Source: Deferribacteres bacterium (GTDB lineage: Bacteria; Zhuqueibacterota; Zhuqueibacteria; Zhuqueibacterales; Geothermadaptataceae). From it: a stretch of 64,000 nucleotides of DNA. The notes under the pieces are model-generated. The model was not told the DNA's origin and made no database searches. It was given only the letters and a program-made list of their open reading frames with translations. This document shows, one piece after another, positions 1 through 9,127 of this stretch (its first letter is position 1; each line of letters begins with the position of its first letter). The stretch is from positions 310,001 to 374,000 of the forward strand of contig JACKDF010000003.1 in assembly GCA_020633655.1 (NCBI GenBank). Reading direction: 5' to 3'. A program made the position numbers and the translations under genes.

Positions 1-942
1 TGAAAGGGAGACATGCTGGTAAAATCCTCTTGCTTCTCCGTTTAAATAGAAATTTTGCAAATGGGGATCGGTATTCCGTTCAACTGTAGCTTCAGCATAA
101 AAGTCGAGAATACGCTCTGCCCGCTCTTGCTCATTTTTCACAATGAACGCAAGCGCTGCCAAACTGTTATTAAAAGTTTGAGCAATATTGTCTTCCATCG
201 AGGGCAGTAATTGTTGATCTGGAGAGGAAATATCCTGAACAATTTTCAAATACACTAAAACCAGAGAATCTTCAGGTTGCATTTCTGCATCCCGCCTTTG
301 GCGAAAACCATAACCCGAAAGCGTGCTATCAGGATCCCAGACCGGACCACTGACAGAAAATGTGGAGGATAGTCCTTCCTTCCCAATCCCAATTTCATCA
401 ATCCATACCGTTCCATACCCTTGTCCGGAGATCGCAAGATCAAAGTTTCGCAAAACACCAAAGGTGTCATTTCCTCCCCACCAATAGTCAGCATTATTGA
501 GATAAAAAACAATGGATTGCCAATTCTGAAATTGATCTTTCAGGGATATTTTTTTGCCAAAGGTGGAACCATCGGTATCAACGAATTTGAGTTCAAGATC
601 ACTGGATGAGCTTGCTTTTAGCAGGAATGAGACTGGATTTTTCGCAGGATCAAAGGAAGAATATTTTGCAAGATTTATCCACCCGAAGTCGTTTTGTAAT
701 GAATAATCAATTTTGAGTCCGTCTCCATTTTCCCCTTCAAAAGTAGATAAATGAACTGAGGATGCACCATCGTTTGATGTAATCCAGTATGTTGGATTAT
801 CCCATTTTTCAATTAAAACCGAATCGGGATTTTGAGCGCACAGCGGCACGATATTGAGAAAAATACAGAAGAAAAAGATATATTGAACTTTATGAGTAGA
901 TCGGGCTATGTGAAAAAGTGTGCAGACTGCACCTGTCTGCAT
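1..942 (-). CDS. Secreted carbohydrate-active protein, 3' end cut by window edge
   Basis: An open minus-strand frame runs from about 942 to the left edge, so the C-terminus is missing. The N-terminal part has a hydrophobic signal-like stretch (VQYIFFFCIFLNIVPLCAQ) ending at an AQ cleavage-like site. Residues of about 50-180 read as a beta-sandwich carbohydrate-binding domain (LKIDYSLQNDFGWINLAKY, then a WQSIVFYL strand and a VWIDEIGIG ending), the pattern of CBM11/CBM-like modules. After that comes an alpha-helical start (NSLAALAFI, then AERILDFYAE) that resembles (alpha/alpha)6-barrel glycosidases or lyases. I cannot assign a family. The start is uncertain: ATG at 942 and ATG at 1041 are both in frame and neither has a good ribosome-binding site. 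It lies 3' of the GH3 gene and is probably part of the same operon. Confidence 0.6.
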   Translation of the reverse strand, partial: MQTGAVCTLFHIARSTHKVQYIFFFCIFLNIVPLCAQNPDSVLIEKWDNPTYWITSNDGASSVHLSTFEGENGDGLKIDYSLQNDFGWINLAKYSSFDPAKNPVSFLLKASSSSDLELKFVDTDGSTFGKKISLKDQFQNWQSIVFYLNNADYWWGGNDTFGVLRNFDLAISGQGYGTVWIDEIGIGKEGLSSTFSVSGPVWDPDSTLSGYGFRQRRDAEMQPEDSLVLVYLKIVQDISSPDQQLLPSMEDNIAQTFNNSLAALAFIVKNEQERAERILDFYAEATVERNTDPHLQNFYLNGEARGFYQHVSLS

Positions 943-1051
943 CGAATAAATTCGAGGTGTCGAAGCCGGATTGTATTCAATGAAACATTTCGGCCATCTC
1001 AGCGCCCATTTAAATTTTTCGTTTTCACATAGATTTGACATTATTTCATAA

Positions 1052-3346
1052 TCATTTTGTGGCTACAAGTTCAAATCGTTTCTCAAGCAAGTCCACGGAA
1101 TTCCCCCCGACATACACTTTGAAAAATCCGGGTTCAACAACGTTTTTCATAGCAATATTATAAAACTGTAAGTCTTCAGCAGAAATCTTAAAACTTACCC
1201 TTTTCATTTCACCGGCACGCAAATGAATACGCTTGAAATTACGCAATTGCTTAACCGGGCGTGTTACGCTGCCCACTTCATCCTGGATATAAAGCTGTAC
1301 CACTTCATCACCATCCACTTTTCCAGTATTGTGCACTTCAACAGAAACATCGAGGGTATCTGTTTTCACCATTTGATTTTTATTCAAGTTAAGATTCTTA
1401 TACGCAAAAGTCGTGTAGCTCAGTCCATACCCAAAGGGATAAAGTGGTGTCCAATCGATATCGATGTATTTTGACGTCCATACGATATCCTTATCTGGAG
1501 GACGGCCAGTGTTTTTATGGTTATAATAAATGGGGATTTGCCCAACACTGCGCGGGAAAGTAACAGGTAGTTTACCTCCAGGATTATAATGACCGACCAG
1601 AACATCAGCCACGGCGTGTCCCATTTGGCTGCCCAAAAACCATGTTTCTAAAATTGCTGGAACATTTTGATCGAGCCAGTTTATGGATAGAGGCCGCCCA
1701 TTCATTAATACTACCACGAGTGGTTTGCCTGTTTTGTGTATTTCCTGGGCTAAATCCTGCTGTACACCGGGCAAATCCAATGTCGAGCGATTCGACGCTT
1801 CACCACTCATCGCCCCCGATTCACCCAGCACAAGAATAACCGCCTCGGATTGCTGTGCGATTTCAACGGCTTTGGCAAATCGGGTTTTGTCCTGCGATTG
1901 AGGTGTTGTGTATCCCTCTGCAAATTTAATTGCGCAACCCGGCAAAGCATCACGAATACCCTGCAAAACGGTTATAGCTTCTTCACTACGTCCAGCACCA
2001 TGCCAGGATCCAAGTGAAGAACGACCATCTGTCGCCAGAGCACCGATAACTGCAATCGACTGTATATTATTATTCAGAGGTAAAATTTGGTTTTCATTTT
2101 TTAGAAGCACTATAGATTGCCGGGCAACCTCACGGGACGCTTTCAGATGATCTGAATGAAGGAGCAGTTGTTTTTCCCGATTCGTATCCTGGTATCGATA
2201 GGGATCCTCAAAAAGCCCGGCTCTGTATTTTAGTTTTAAAACACGGCGGACGGCTTCATCAACGATTGCGATTGGCAGTTCTTTCTTTTCGATAGCCTGC
2301 TTTAATTTTGTCAGGTAGATATTACTCACCATGTCGATATCAACACCAGCAGAAATTGCATTTATACCCGCTTGCGTCGAATCTGCAGCGATGCCATGGT
2401 GCAACAATTCCATAACACCGGTAAAATCACTAATAACAAGGCCGTTAAAGCCCCATTCCCTGCGCATCACATCATTGATAAGCCAGCCGTTCGCGTGCAT
2501 TGGAACGCCGCCAATTTCGTTAAAAGAAGCCATGACAGTTGCCACATCAGAATTTATTACGCTTTGAAAAGGTGGCAAATATATTTCCCGCAGTGACCGC
2601 TCTGAGATGTCTGCCGTGTTATAATCACGACCGCCTTCAGCAGCACCATAAGCTACGAAATGTTTTGCACAGGCGAGCACGGTATTCGATGCAGCTAAAT
2701 CCTGCCCTTGAAAACCTCGCACTCTCGCAGCAGCCATTTGAGAGCCCAAATAAGGGTCTTCGCCAGCCCCTTCAATGATTCGCCCCCAGCGCGGATCATG
2801 GGTAATATCCACCATTGGCGCGAAAGTCCAATGCAAACCGGAAGCTGCTGCTTCGATCGCCGCAATTCGTGCAGATTTTTCTGCATTCGCTGGCTCCCAG
2901 CTTGCAGATTCCGCAAGAGGTACCGGAAAGATGGTTCGAAAGCCGTGAATGACATCAAATGCCAGCAGCAAGGGAATTCCCAATCGGGATTCTTCCACGG
3001 CAATCCTTTGCAGTTCCCTCGTGCTTTCGACACCAAAAATCCCCAGGAATGAACCGATTTTTCCTTCTTTAATATATTCACGGTATTGCTGACGAATAGG
3101 CTCCTCATTTTCGCCCCATACCCAACGGTATTGATTCAATTGCCCCAATTTTTCTTCAAGAGTCATCTTTACAAGAATTGAATCAACAAAACTTCCAATT
3201 TTTGCATTTGAGCTTCCATTTGGGACTAATTGCCCTGAGACTGTCGTTAAATTAAAAAAAGTAAAAACTGCAAATACGAACAAAAGTCGAAACAGACTTG
3301 GTTGCCGAGTAAATTGAATATTCATTTTCCCTATCCGATATTTCAT
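1052..3346 (-). CDS. bglX: Periplasmic beta-glucosidase, glycoside hydrolase family 3 (BglX-like)
   Basis: A 764-residue protein, the normal length for BglX-type GH3 enzymes, which remove terminal beta-linked glucose from oligosaccharides. A basic start and hydrophobic stretch ending in SGQ (about residue 39) form a signal peptide, so it should be exported. The GH3 N-terminal barrel covers about residues 60-375, with the substrate-binding AKHFVAYG motif and the nucleophile aspartate in GLVISDF at about residue 307. The GH3 C-terminal sandwich follows (about 410-620), then a fibronectin type III-like domain (about 670-760). ATG at 3346 has GGAAAAAGA just upstream and starts 11 bases after the GH144-SGNH gene, so the two are probably cotranscribed. 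In this context its likely substrates are short beta-glucans such as sophorose; that specificity is inferred from the neighbours. Confidence 0.93.
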   Translation of the reverse strand: MKYRIGKMNIQFTRQPSLFRLLFVFAVFTFFNLTTVSGQLVPNGSSNAKIGSFVDSILVKMTLEEKLGQLNQYRWVWGENEEPIRQQYREYIKEGKIGSFLGIFGVESTRELQRIAVEESRLGIPLLLAFDVIHGFRTIFPVPLAESASWEPANAEKSARIAAIEAAASGLHWTFAPMVDITHDPRWGRIIEGAGEDPYLGSQMAAARVRGFQGQDLAASNTVLACAKHFVAYGAAEGGRDYNTADISERSLREIYLPPFQSVINSDVATVMASFNEIGGVPMHANGWLINDVMRREWGFNGLVISDFTGVMELLHHGIAADSTQAGINAISAGVDIDMVSNIYLTKLKQAIEKKELPIAIVDEAVRRVLKLKYRAGLFEDPYRYQDTNREKQLLLHSDHLKASREVARQSIVLLKNENQILPLNNNIQSIAVIGALATDGRSSLGSWHGAGRSEEAITVLQGIRDALPGCAIKFAEGYTTPQSQDKTRFAKAVEIAQQSEAVILVLGESGAMSGEASNRSTLDLPGVQQDLAQEIHKTGKPLVVVLMNGRPLSINWLDQNVPAILETWFLGSQMGHAVADVLVGHYNPGGKLPVTFPRSVGQIPIYYNHKNTGRPPDKDIVWTSKYIDIDWTPLYPFGYGLSYTTFAYKNLNLNKNQMVKTDTLDVSVEVHNTGKVDGDEVVQLYIQDEVGSVTRPVKQLRNFKRIHLRAGEMKRVSFKISAEDLQFYNIAMKNVVEPGFFKVYVGGNSVDLLEKRFELVATK

Positions 3347-3357
3347 TCTTTTTCCGC

Positions 3358-5340
3358 TTACTCGATTAAAGGTTTAATCATGTTTTTCCAAAGCGTGTAT
3401 CCGGTTGCATTCATATGAAGATTATCAGCGATGAAAATATCATCGCGGATTGTGCCATCCTCACGCAACATGACGGAGGCAACGTCGACAAATGTTACGT
3501 TTTCACGGGTTTCAGCAAATGTTTGAATAAGAGTGTTCGCCTTTTGCATGTTCAGCCATACTTTCTGCCGTGCAATGCTCGGTTTAATCGCTAAAAGATA
3601 AACCGGAGTACCAGGGAGTTTTTTCTCGACAAGCCGGACAAATTCTTTGTAGTGGACAAGAACTTCCACTGGCATTTTACCGGAATCGATATCGTTGTCA
3701 CCTTCATAGAAAACGATTGCACGTGGTTTGTACGGCAAAACCACCCGATCAAAAAAGTGAATAACATGTTCAGCCTGAGAACCACCAAATCCCCGGTTTA
3801 TAACTTTAATGGGCGCCATATCCTCGTGTAAACTTTTCCACATGCGAATACTGGAACTGCCAACAAACAAAACCGCATTTTCCGGTGGGGGATTAATTTT
3901 ATCAGCTTTCTCGAAATCCCGGATTTCATTTTCAAAGGGATAAAGTTGGGTCCTTTGAAATCCAAGGCGCTGCAAACCATGTTGCACAACCGGATCCTGC
4001 ATCATGTATTTCCAGACAAAACCATTGCGCCAGTTTTCGATCATCAGCACGATTGGCCCCTGATCAATGCCAAGGTAGTCAGGATTATACCAGTCAATTG
4101 TTGGGTTGAATGCATCGTAAAAACCGTATTTCCCCCACAAGCCTTCCGGACCGTACTTGGTGTACATATTAAGCAATGTAGGAACAACTAAATTCGGCAA
4201 ATAATCGATGGAAGCGGCGGCAGCAGTTGGAGCAATTGTGCCATCATCATTGTGGATTAAGTCCGGGCCACTTGTGCCGCGTGCACTATAACGTCTGAAT
4301 TGTCGTGTCCCGGTGTTAAATTCCGGACCCGGGCCGTCACAAGCGGTTAATCCCCAGGTTAATGAATCGTATCCAACCCACTCCAACGGATTTTCAATCG
4401 CATAGCGATGCTGCACGATTGCAGCGCGTTTTGCATTGCGAAAATAATCGGAATGTTTCTCACGCATATAAGAATCTGGCAAATCCCGGAAATCGATAAA
4501 CATCTGGGAGTACTGATGGCCAAAAAGAGGAGGAAATGAAGCGAGTTCGATGTCAGAATAGGGTTTTCGCCAATCGTACTTATCAAGCCAGCGTTCATAG
4601 GCTTTTTCTGCGCCCTTATATCCACTTCCAGCGGCGAGTATGTGTAATATTAAAGCCTCATTATAGCCGGTCCAGGCAGCATTCACAAAGCCACGTTCCG
4701 GCCTCCAACCCATGGAAATTGCCTCAGCGTGGGTGCCAGAATCCGGGAACGTAAACCAGTCCCAATCGGTTCGAAATGTTAAAGAATCAGCGAGTTGACG
4801 GATTTCTTTGTCGACAGGATCATCTGTATTATAGTAATTATAAGCGAATCGCACACCGGCAAGCAAGAGAGCAGTGTCAATGGTGGAGAGTTCACAATCG
4901 CGAAAACGCTTTCCTTTGTCCATGGTAAGAAAATGATAGTAAAAGCCCTTAAAGCCTGTGCTGCGTGGATCCGGACTTTGTTCAGAATTCCAGAAGAAGC
5001 GCAAGGTATTCAATGTGAGTTCGGATGCTTGTTTGTGTGATATCCACCCTCGTTCTGCCCCTATTGCCCAGCCTGGTATGGCAAATCCGACAGCAGCAAT
5101 ACTGGAAAAAGAGGTCGAAGTTGAACGGTCTTTCACAAGACCATTTGCCGGATTCGTTTGATCGATAAAATACATAAAAGAGCGGTATTGTAAAGTATCG
5201 ATGAAAGCAGCGGGATTATCGGCCAATTGCGGATTGTAGTATTGCCCATTAAATTCCACATGTTGAGCTTTTTGCGAGCAATTTGCTGTAAAAATCAAAA
5301 GCAAGGAAAGGATTATCGTGGCTAAATATCGATTCTTCAT
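3358..5340 (-). CDS. Lipoprotein fusing GH144-type beta-1,2-glucanase (glycoamylase domain) with SGNH esterase
   Basis: A 660-residue two-enzyme fusion. The first 21 residues are a lipoprotein signal ending in TANC, so it should be membrane-anchored in the periplasm or on the surface. Residues of about 45-460 match the glycoamylase/GH144 fold, with landmarks such as GYNEALILHILAAG, PLFGHQYSQ, WGLTACDGPG, GTIAPTAAAAS and GIDQGPIVLMIENWR. Characterised GH144 members are endo-beta-1,2-glucanases or sophorose-releasing enzymes. Residues of about 485-660 form an SGNH/GDSL hydrolase: block I GSSSIRMW (serine nucleophile at about 494), block II NRGFGGSQ, block III GDND and block V DNLH. The esterase may strip acyl groups (succinyl or acetyl) from the glucan before cleavage; that is inference. 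It sits between the GH94 and GH3 genes. The ATG at 5340 follows GAGAAGCGT. Confidence 0.88.
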   Translation of the reverse strand: MKNRYLATIILSLLLIFTANCSQKAQHVEFNGQYYNPQLADNPAAFIDTLQYRSFMYFIDQTNPANGLVKDRSTSTSFSSIAAVGFAIPGWAIGAERGWISHKQASELTLNTLRFFWNSEQSPDPRSTGFKGFYYHFLTMDKGKRFRDCELSTIDTALLLAGVRFAYNYYNTDDPVDKEIRQLADSLTFRTDWDWFTFPDSGTHAEAISMGWRPERGFVNAAWTGYNEALILHILAAGSGYKGAEKAYERWLDKYDWRKPYSDIELASFPPLFGHQYSQMFIDFRDLPDSYMREKHSDYFRNAKRAAIVQHRYAIENPLEWVGYDSLTWGLTACDGPGPEFNTGTRQFRRYSARGTSGPDLIHNDDGTIAPTAAAASIDYLPNLVVPTLLNMYTKYGPEGLWGKYGFYDAFNPTIDWYNPDYLGIDQGPIVLMIENWRNGFVWKYMMQDPVVQHGLQRLGFQRTQLYPFENEIRDFEKADKINPPPENAVLFVGSSSIRMWKSLHEDMAPIKVINRGFGGSQAEHVIHFFDRVVLPYKPRAIVFYEGDNDIDSGKMPVEVLVHYKEFVRLVEKKLPGTPVYLLAIKPSIARQKVWLNMQKANTLIQTFAETRENVTFVDVASVMLREDGTIRDDIFIADNLHMNATGYTLWKNMIKPLIE

Positions 5341-5393
5341 ACGCTTCTCTTTTTGGATTGCAAATTCAGGTTCAATAATGAAAAGATTTCCTT

Positions 5394-7793
5394 TTATTTT
5401 CCATCAAGCACTGCAGTAACCTGATGTTCCCCTTCAGCCTGTAGTGGAATTATATTGCCGCTTATCTTTTGGCCATTAAGCATGATTTGTCTGACACCAC
5501 CCGTTTTTCCATAGGGATTCTGAATGGTTATTCTGTAAATCGCGCCACGAAATTGACGTTTTATCGTAATTTCTTTCCAATCTGCCGGTATGCATGGCTC
5601 AATTTTCAGGCCCTCAATTGTCGGTTGTACGCCACAAATCGATTCATGTGCTATGCTGAAAAGCCAGCCGGCAGAACCTGTATACCATGTCCAGCCAGCA
5701 CGACCGTAATAATCCGAGTCTTTTCCATCAATATTACCCGGCAAAACGAAGGGTTCTGCCCAATAACGGTCTGCATCTTTTTCGACTTGCAAGATAGGAT
5801 TGAGTTTATTGAATAAACGGATGGCATCTTCAGCACGGCCAAGTTCTGCAAATGCTTTCACACTCCAGGTCGCGGCATGGGTATAAACGCCACCGTTCTC
5901 ACGTAATGAGGGAGCGTAGCGTGTAATATAACCGATGTCGGCGTCCACATTCGAATAGCCGGGTTGGAATAACATTGTGCCATTATCCCCTTCCAGGTGC
6001 TCAAGCACGGCTTCCGCAATTTTATGTTGTCTGTCTGCATCAGCGACGCCAGTCATTATCGCCCAGGTCTGCGAATTGAGATAGATTTTGCACTCCGCCT
6101 GCGATGGATCACCAATTGGAGTTCCATCGTCTTTGGTGGCGCCCAAATACCACTGTCCATTCCATCCAGCTGTGTTTAACGCATTTCTCAATTCTTCCGC
6201 TTTTTTGATGTAAGAAGCAGCCAAATCAGCCTTTGGATCAGGGCTGTGATTTTGCAATATTTCAGCCCAATTTAATAAAATTCCATAGAGAAAGATTCCC
6301 AGCCAAATGCTCTCACCTTTCCATTTTAAGCCAACCGCACTGAAGCCATCACACCAGTCGCCCTCGCCAATGAACGGTATCCCCCGCTCGCTTATGCGGC
6401 CGAGTACAACCTCTATGGCACGTAAACAATGCTCCTGCATCGTTCCTTCACCACCATCATAATAGGGAATATTTTCCTGAAGGACAGAAAAATCACCCGC
6501 TTCCGCAAAGTACTTGGTGAGCATAAAAGGAAGCCAAAGTAAATCATCGGTCATTTCAGTTGGCAGACCAGTCTCGATCAACGGGTGCCACCAGTGCAAA
6601 ACTTTGCCGTTTTTAAATTGGTGTCGTGCATTCAATTTTGCATGTTCAAGCATGCGCTCAGGATCCAAAGGCAACCAGACCTGGCTTGTCTGTAATTGAT
6701 CCCGAAAACCAAAAGCTCCGGATTGTTGGTAATAAGCCGTTCGTCCCCACATATGCCCTGAAATCGCTTGATATTTAAGCCAGATATTGCTTAAAAAGTT
6801 GAACGCCGGATCTGGTGTCTGCACTGTAATTCGATCTGTTAATTCAAGCCAAAATCTTTTAACCGATTCCAATTCGTTTTTGGCAGAATGAACAGAGCCG
6901 TATTTTTCAATAAAAGTTTTGATAACAATATCTGAATTATCCGCTTGATCGATATTTCCCAAAAGAAACACGCATGTAAACTCTTCTTCCGGCTCCAGTT
7001 TGATATCAACAGCTAACGTAGCAGCATGGTCCTGAAAACGCCCGGACTTACCCGTGAAAATCCCCTGGCGAATTCCTTTCGGGTTTTGAAATGACCCATG
7101 TCTACCTATCAACGAATCTTTGCTGGTATCCCAACCGGAAACTGAGGCATTTACTGCATGGAAGCCAACATATGGCCAGTTCGTATTCCAATGTCCTTTA
7201 TCGGTAGGTACGGCCCAAAGGACTTTTTCTGCAGTTATGCAATTTAAATTAGGATGAAATTCGGTGTCCATAAAAAGTTTATGAAACTCTCTATTGCTAT
7301 CACCATCGGTTCCCAATTGCCATTCAAAATAAGAGGAGAGCTGTAAGTTACGCTTTTTTTGTGCGGTATTTTTAATACTGCAAAGCCAGATTTCAACAGG
7401 ATCGTTCTTTGATGCAAAAAGAGTCCAGCTTGTCTTGAGTTCGTCACCACTTTGCTCAAAAGTAGTATAACCCAAACCATGGCGTACTCTGTATTCTTCG
7501 AATTCTGCCTGGATTGGTTGAAAAGCAAGAGATCGCATGCTACCGGAATCAACGTCGCGCAAATAAAGCCATTTACCCCAGTCATCACGAATTAAATCCT
7601 GTTGCCATCGTGTAAGCCGGTTCATGTTTGAATGACTTCGCCAACTGAATCCACCACCTGCCTGGCTTACAACAAGTCCGAAATCGCCATTTGAAATGAC
7701 ATTTACCCAAGGGCGGGGTGTGTCCGGCCGGGTGATAATGTATTCTCTGCCATCCTCAGAAAAATGGCCATATTTGCTTTTAAAACGTGCCAA
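5394..7793 (-). CDS. GH94 family beta-glucoside phosphorylase (cellobiose phosphorylase-like)
   Basis: A 799-residue protein with no signal peptide, so cytoplasmic. It opens with the GH94 beta-sandwich signature (KYGHFSEDGREYIITRPDTP, then VISNGDFGLVVSQ) and continues into the (alpha/alpha)6 barrel. The motif GEGDWCDGF at about residues 476-484 carries the catalytic aspartate of the family. GH94 enzymes split beta-glucosidic bonds with phosphate, releasing alpha-glucose 1-phosphate and saving an ATP. Its length fits cellobiose, chitobiose or cellobionate phosphorylases better than 1,2-beta-oligoglucan phosphorylases, which are around 1,100 residues, so the exact substrate is open. The start is TTG at 7793 with AAGGA eight bases upstream. 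It is the first enzyme gene after the PorV-like gene, separated by a 298-base gap that could hold its own promoter. Confidence 0.88.
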   Translation of the reverse strand: MARFKSKYGHFSEDGREYIITRPDTPRPWVNVISNGDFGLVVSQAGGGFSWRSHSNMNRLTRWQQDLIRDDWGKWLYLRDVDSGSMRSLAFQPIQAEFEEYRVRHGLGYTTFEQSGDELKTSWTLFASKNDPVEIWLCSIKNTAQKKRNLQLSSYFEWQLGTDGDSNREFHKLFMDTEFHPNLNCITAEKVLWAVPTDKGHWNTNWPYVGFHAVNASVSGWDTSKDSLIGRHGSFQNPKGIRQGIFTGKSGRFQDHAATLAVDIKLEPEEEFTCVFLLGNIDQADNSDIVIKTFIEKYGSVHSAKNELESVKRFWLELTDRITVQTPDPAFNFLSNIWLKYQAISGHMWGRTAYYQQSGAFGFRDQLQTSQVWLPLDPERMLEHAKLNARHQFKNGKVLHWWHPLIETGLPTEMTDDLLWLPFMLTKYFAEAGDFSVLQENIPYYDGGEGTMQEHCLRAIEVVLGRISERGIPFIGEGDWCDGFSAVGLKWKGESIWLGIFLYGILLNWAEILQNHSPDPKADLAASYIKKAEELRNALNTAGWNGQWYLGATKDDGTPIGDPSQAECKIYLNSQTWAIMTGVADADRQHKIAEAVLEHLEGDNGTMLFQPGYSNVDADIGYITRYAPSLRENGGVYTHAATWSVKAFAELGRAEDAIRLFNKLNPILQVEKDADRYWAEPFVLPGNIDGKDSDYYGRAGWTWYTGSAGWLFSIAHESICGVQPTIEGLKIEPCIPADWKEITIKRQFRGAIYRITIQNPYGKTGGVRQIMLNGQKISGNIIPLQAEGEHQVTAVLDGK

Positions 7794-7877
7794 GATGTAT
7801 TCCTTCTCTTAAAGTCGAAAATGATTTACGAAAGTATGTTGATAAATTACTATCCGGACGATGCTTTGCATGCCACA

Positions 7878-7921
7878 TACCAAAATTGGTCAGCGATTTT
7901 GTCGTCTGACCAATTTTGGTA
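7878..7921. repeat. Perfect 16-bp inverted repeat in the 298-base gap upstream of the GH94 gene
   Basis: The arms at 7878-7893 and 7906-7921 are exact reverse complements (TACCAAAATTGGTCAG) around a 12-base spacer. Neither strand has a T-run directly after the stem, so it is not a standard intrinsic terminator. It lies about 85 bases upstream of the GH94 start and could be a dimeric-regulator operator, a 5' leader hairpin or an RNA-processing stem. It does not resemble the LacI palindromes at 19955 and 23086. Confidence 0.7.
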
Positions 7922-7981
7922 TGGATTAAATTTAGGTCGAATTTGATTTTATTGTGAATGCTGTTCGTCTTACAAAACAAA

Positions 7982-8013
7982 TTTTATTCGAGATTCAGAA
8001 AAATCGAATAAAA
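7982..8013 (-). terminator. Possible AT-rich terminator after the PorV-like gene
   Basis: An inverted repeat with 10-base arms (7982-7991 TTTTATTCGA and 8004-8013) lies about 80 bases past the stop of the PorV-like gene. Read on the minus strand the stem is followed by the U-rich stretch AATTTGTTTTG. The stem has only two GC pairs per arm, so termination would be weak. The rest of the gap between 7794 and 8091 shows no gene. Confidence 0.35.
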
Positions 8014-8091
8014 AAATTCTCGGCAAATCAGGCCTTTAAGTGGCGCCATACGAACATAATTTAACCGAGGTATCGCTCAATTATTTATAAA

Positions 8092-9111
8092 TCAAAAAGT
8101 AATTCCCATGCCAAATCGCTGCACATTTTCCAGTCTGCCATGATCAGTCCACGCGTAATCAAACTGGATTGCAATTTCACCAACCGAATAATGCAGACCA
8201 GCACCTGCCGTTAGGCCGGTTTCAGAATCTTCGAGAAAAAGATTTTGATACCCTGTACGCAGGGATAGTGTTTTTAAAACAGTCCATTCGGCACCGAAAC
8301 TAATACTTTCTGTATTGTCGTTTGGATGAAATGCATCAGCAGCAAATTCAATTTGATTGTTTTCACCCAGTGAAATTGGCCAGTAAAAACCAACCCGAAA
8401 AATGACTGGCAACGAATACTCCAGTGTATGTACATCGCCGGGAAGCGCACTGTTATCACCGTACTTATCCGGATCGAGATCGTAGCGGATGCGCAAATCA
8501 CGACCGGAATAGCCGGCCTGCAAGCCAAAATTGGATATGCTTGCACCAATTCGCATTCGATTATTGGTTAAATGATAAACTGTTCCAACATTAATCGCGA
8601 AAGTATTTAATGAACTGTGCCAAATATTTTCCTGGATATAGTTCAGTTGAAAGCCCAGGGAAAACCGGTCTGTCAATTGCTTTCCATAGCCGACGCCGAG
8701 GGCAACGTTATCGACAGAATATTGTTCTCCGGTTCCAAGAGGCTGATCGATTGTTCGCACAGCAATTTCACCGGAATTCAGCGCAGTTGCACTTATGTAT
8801 ATATTGCCAATTTCACCTGCATTAATCAAAGCTGCCGCATAGTTATAGCTGATATCCGCCAACCACTGGCTGTTGGTAAACTGAATACCAAACTTATCCT
8901 GCATACCGATGGCGGCCGGATTAAAGAATGCTGCTACGACTTCCTCATGCATTGCAACGCCAACATTACCCATACCCGCAGCACGAGCACTCGGTTCGAT
9001 TAGGAGAAATTGACCAATGGTGGTTCCGGTTTTACTTTGCCCGAGAGCTAATTCTCCCAGAAAGAACAAGCTAAGGAGAACGGTGACGGTTATTATTCTA
9101 TATTTCTTCAT
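8092..9111 (-). CDS. PorV/PorQ-family outer-membrane beta-barrel protein
   Basis: A 339-residue protein starting at ATG 9111, chosen because it begins a clean signal peptide (MKKYRIITVTVLLSLFFLGE, cleavage after ALG) and lies 16 bases after the previous stop with GAGCGAGG upstream. The mature start has the family hallmark: GQFLLIEPSARAAGMGNVGV followed by FFNPAAIG. The rest alternates short beta-strands typical of an outer-membrane barrel and ends in aromatic FGMGITF. PorV-like proteins shuttle cargo of the type IX secretion pathway or act as companions of surface complexes. Coupled to the large secreted protein and the TonB receptor upstream, it probably helps export or anchor their surface partner. 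The same family recurs at 53748 and, more weakly, at 41639. Confidence 0.85.
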   Translation of the reverse strand: MKKYRIITVTVLLSLFFLGELALGQSKTGTTIGQFLLIEPSARAAGMGNVGVAMHEEVVAAFFNPAAIGMQDKFGIQFTNSQWLADISYNYAAALINAGEIGNIYISATALNSGEIAVRTIDQPLGTGEQYSVDNVALGVGYGKQLTDRFSLGFQLNYIQENIWHSSLNTFAINVGTVYHLTNNRMRIGASISNFGLQAGYSGRDLRIRYDLDPDKYGDNSALPGDVHTLEYSLPVIFRVGFYWPISLGENNQIEFAADAFHPNDNTESISFGAEWTVLKTLSLRTGYQNLFLEDSETGLTAGAGLHYSVGEIAIQFDYAWTDHGRLENVQRFGMGITF

Positions 9112-9127
9112 ATGTCTCAGTCCTCGC

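Noticed and set aside
2695..3108. 137-residue alternative frame inside the GH3 gene
   Set aside because: Shadow of the GH3 coding sequence with many Cys/Trp/Arg and no motif.
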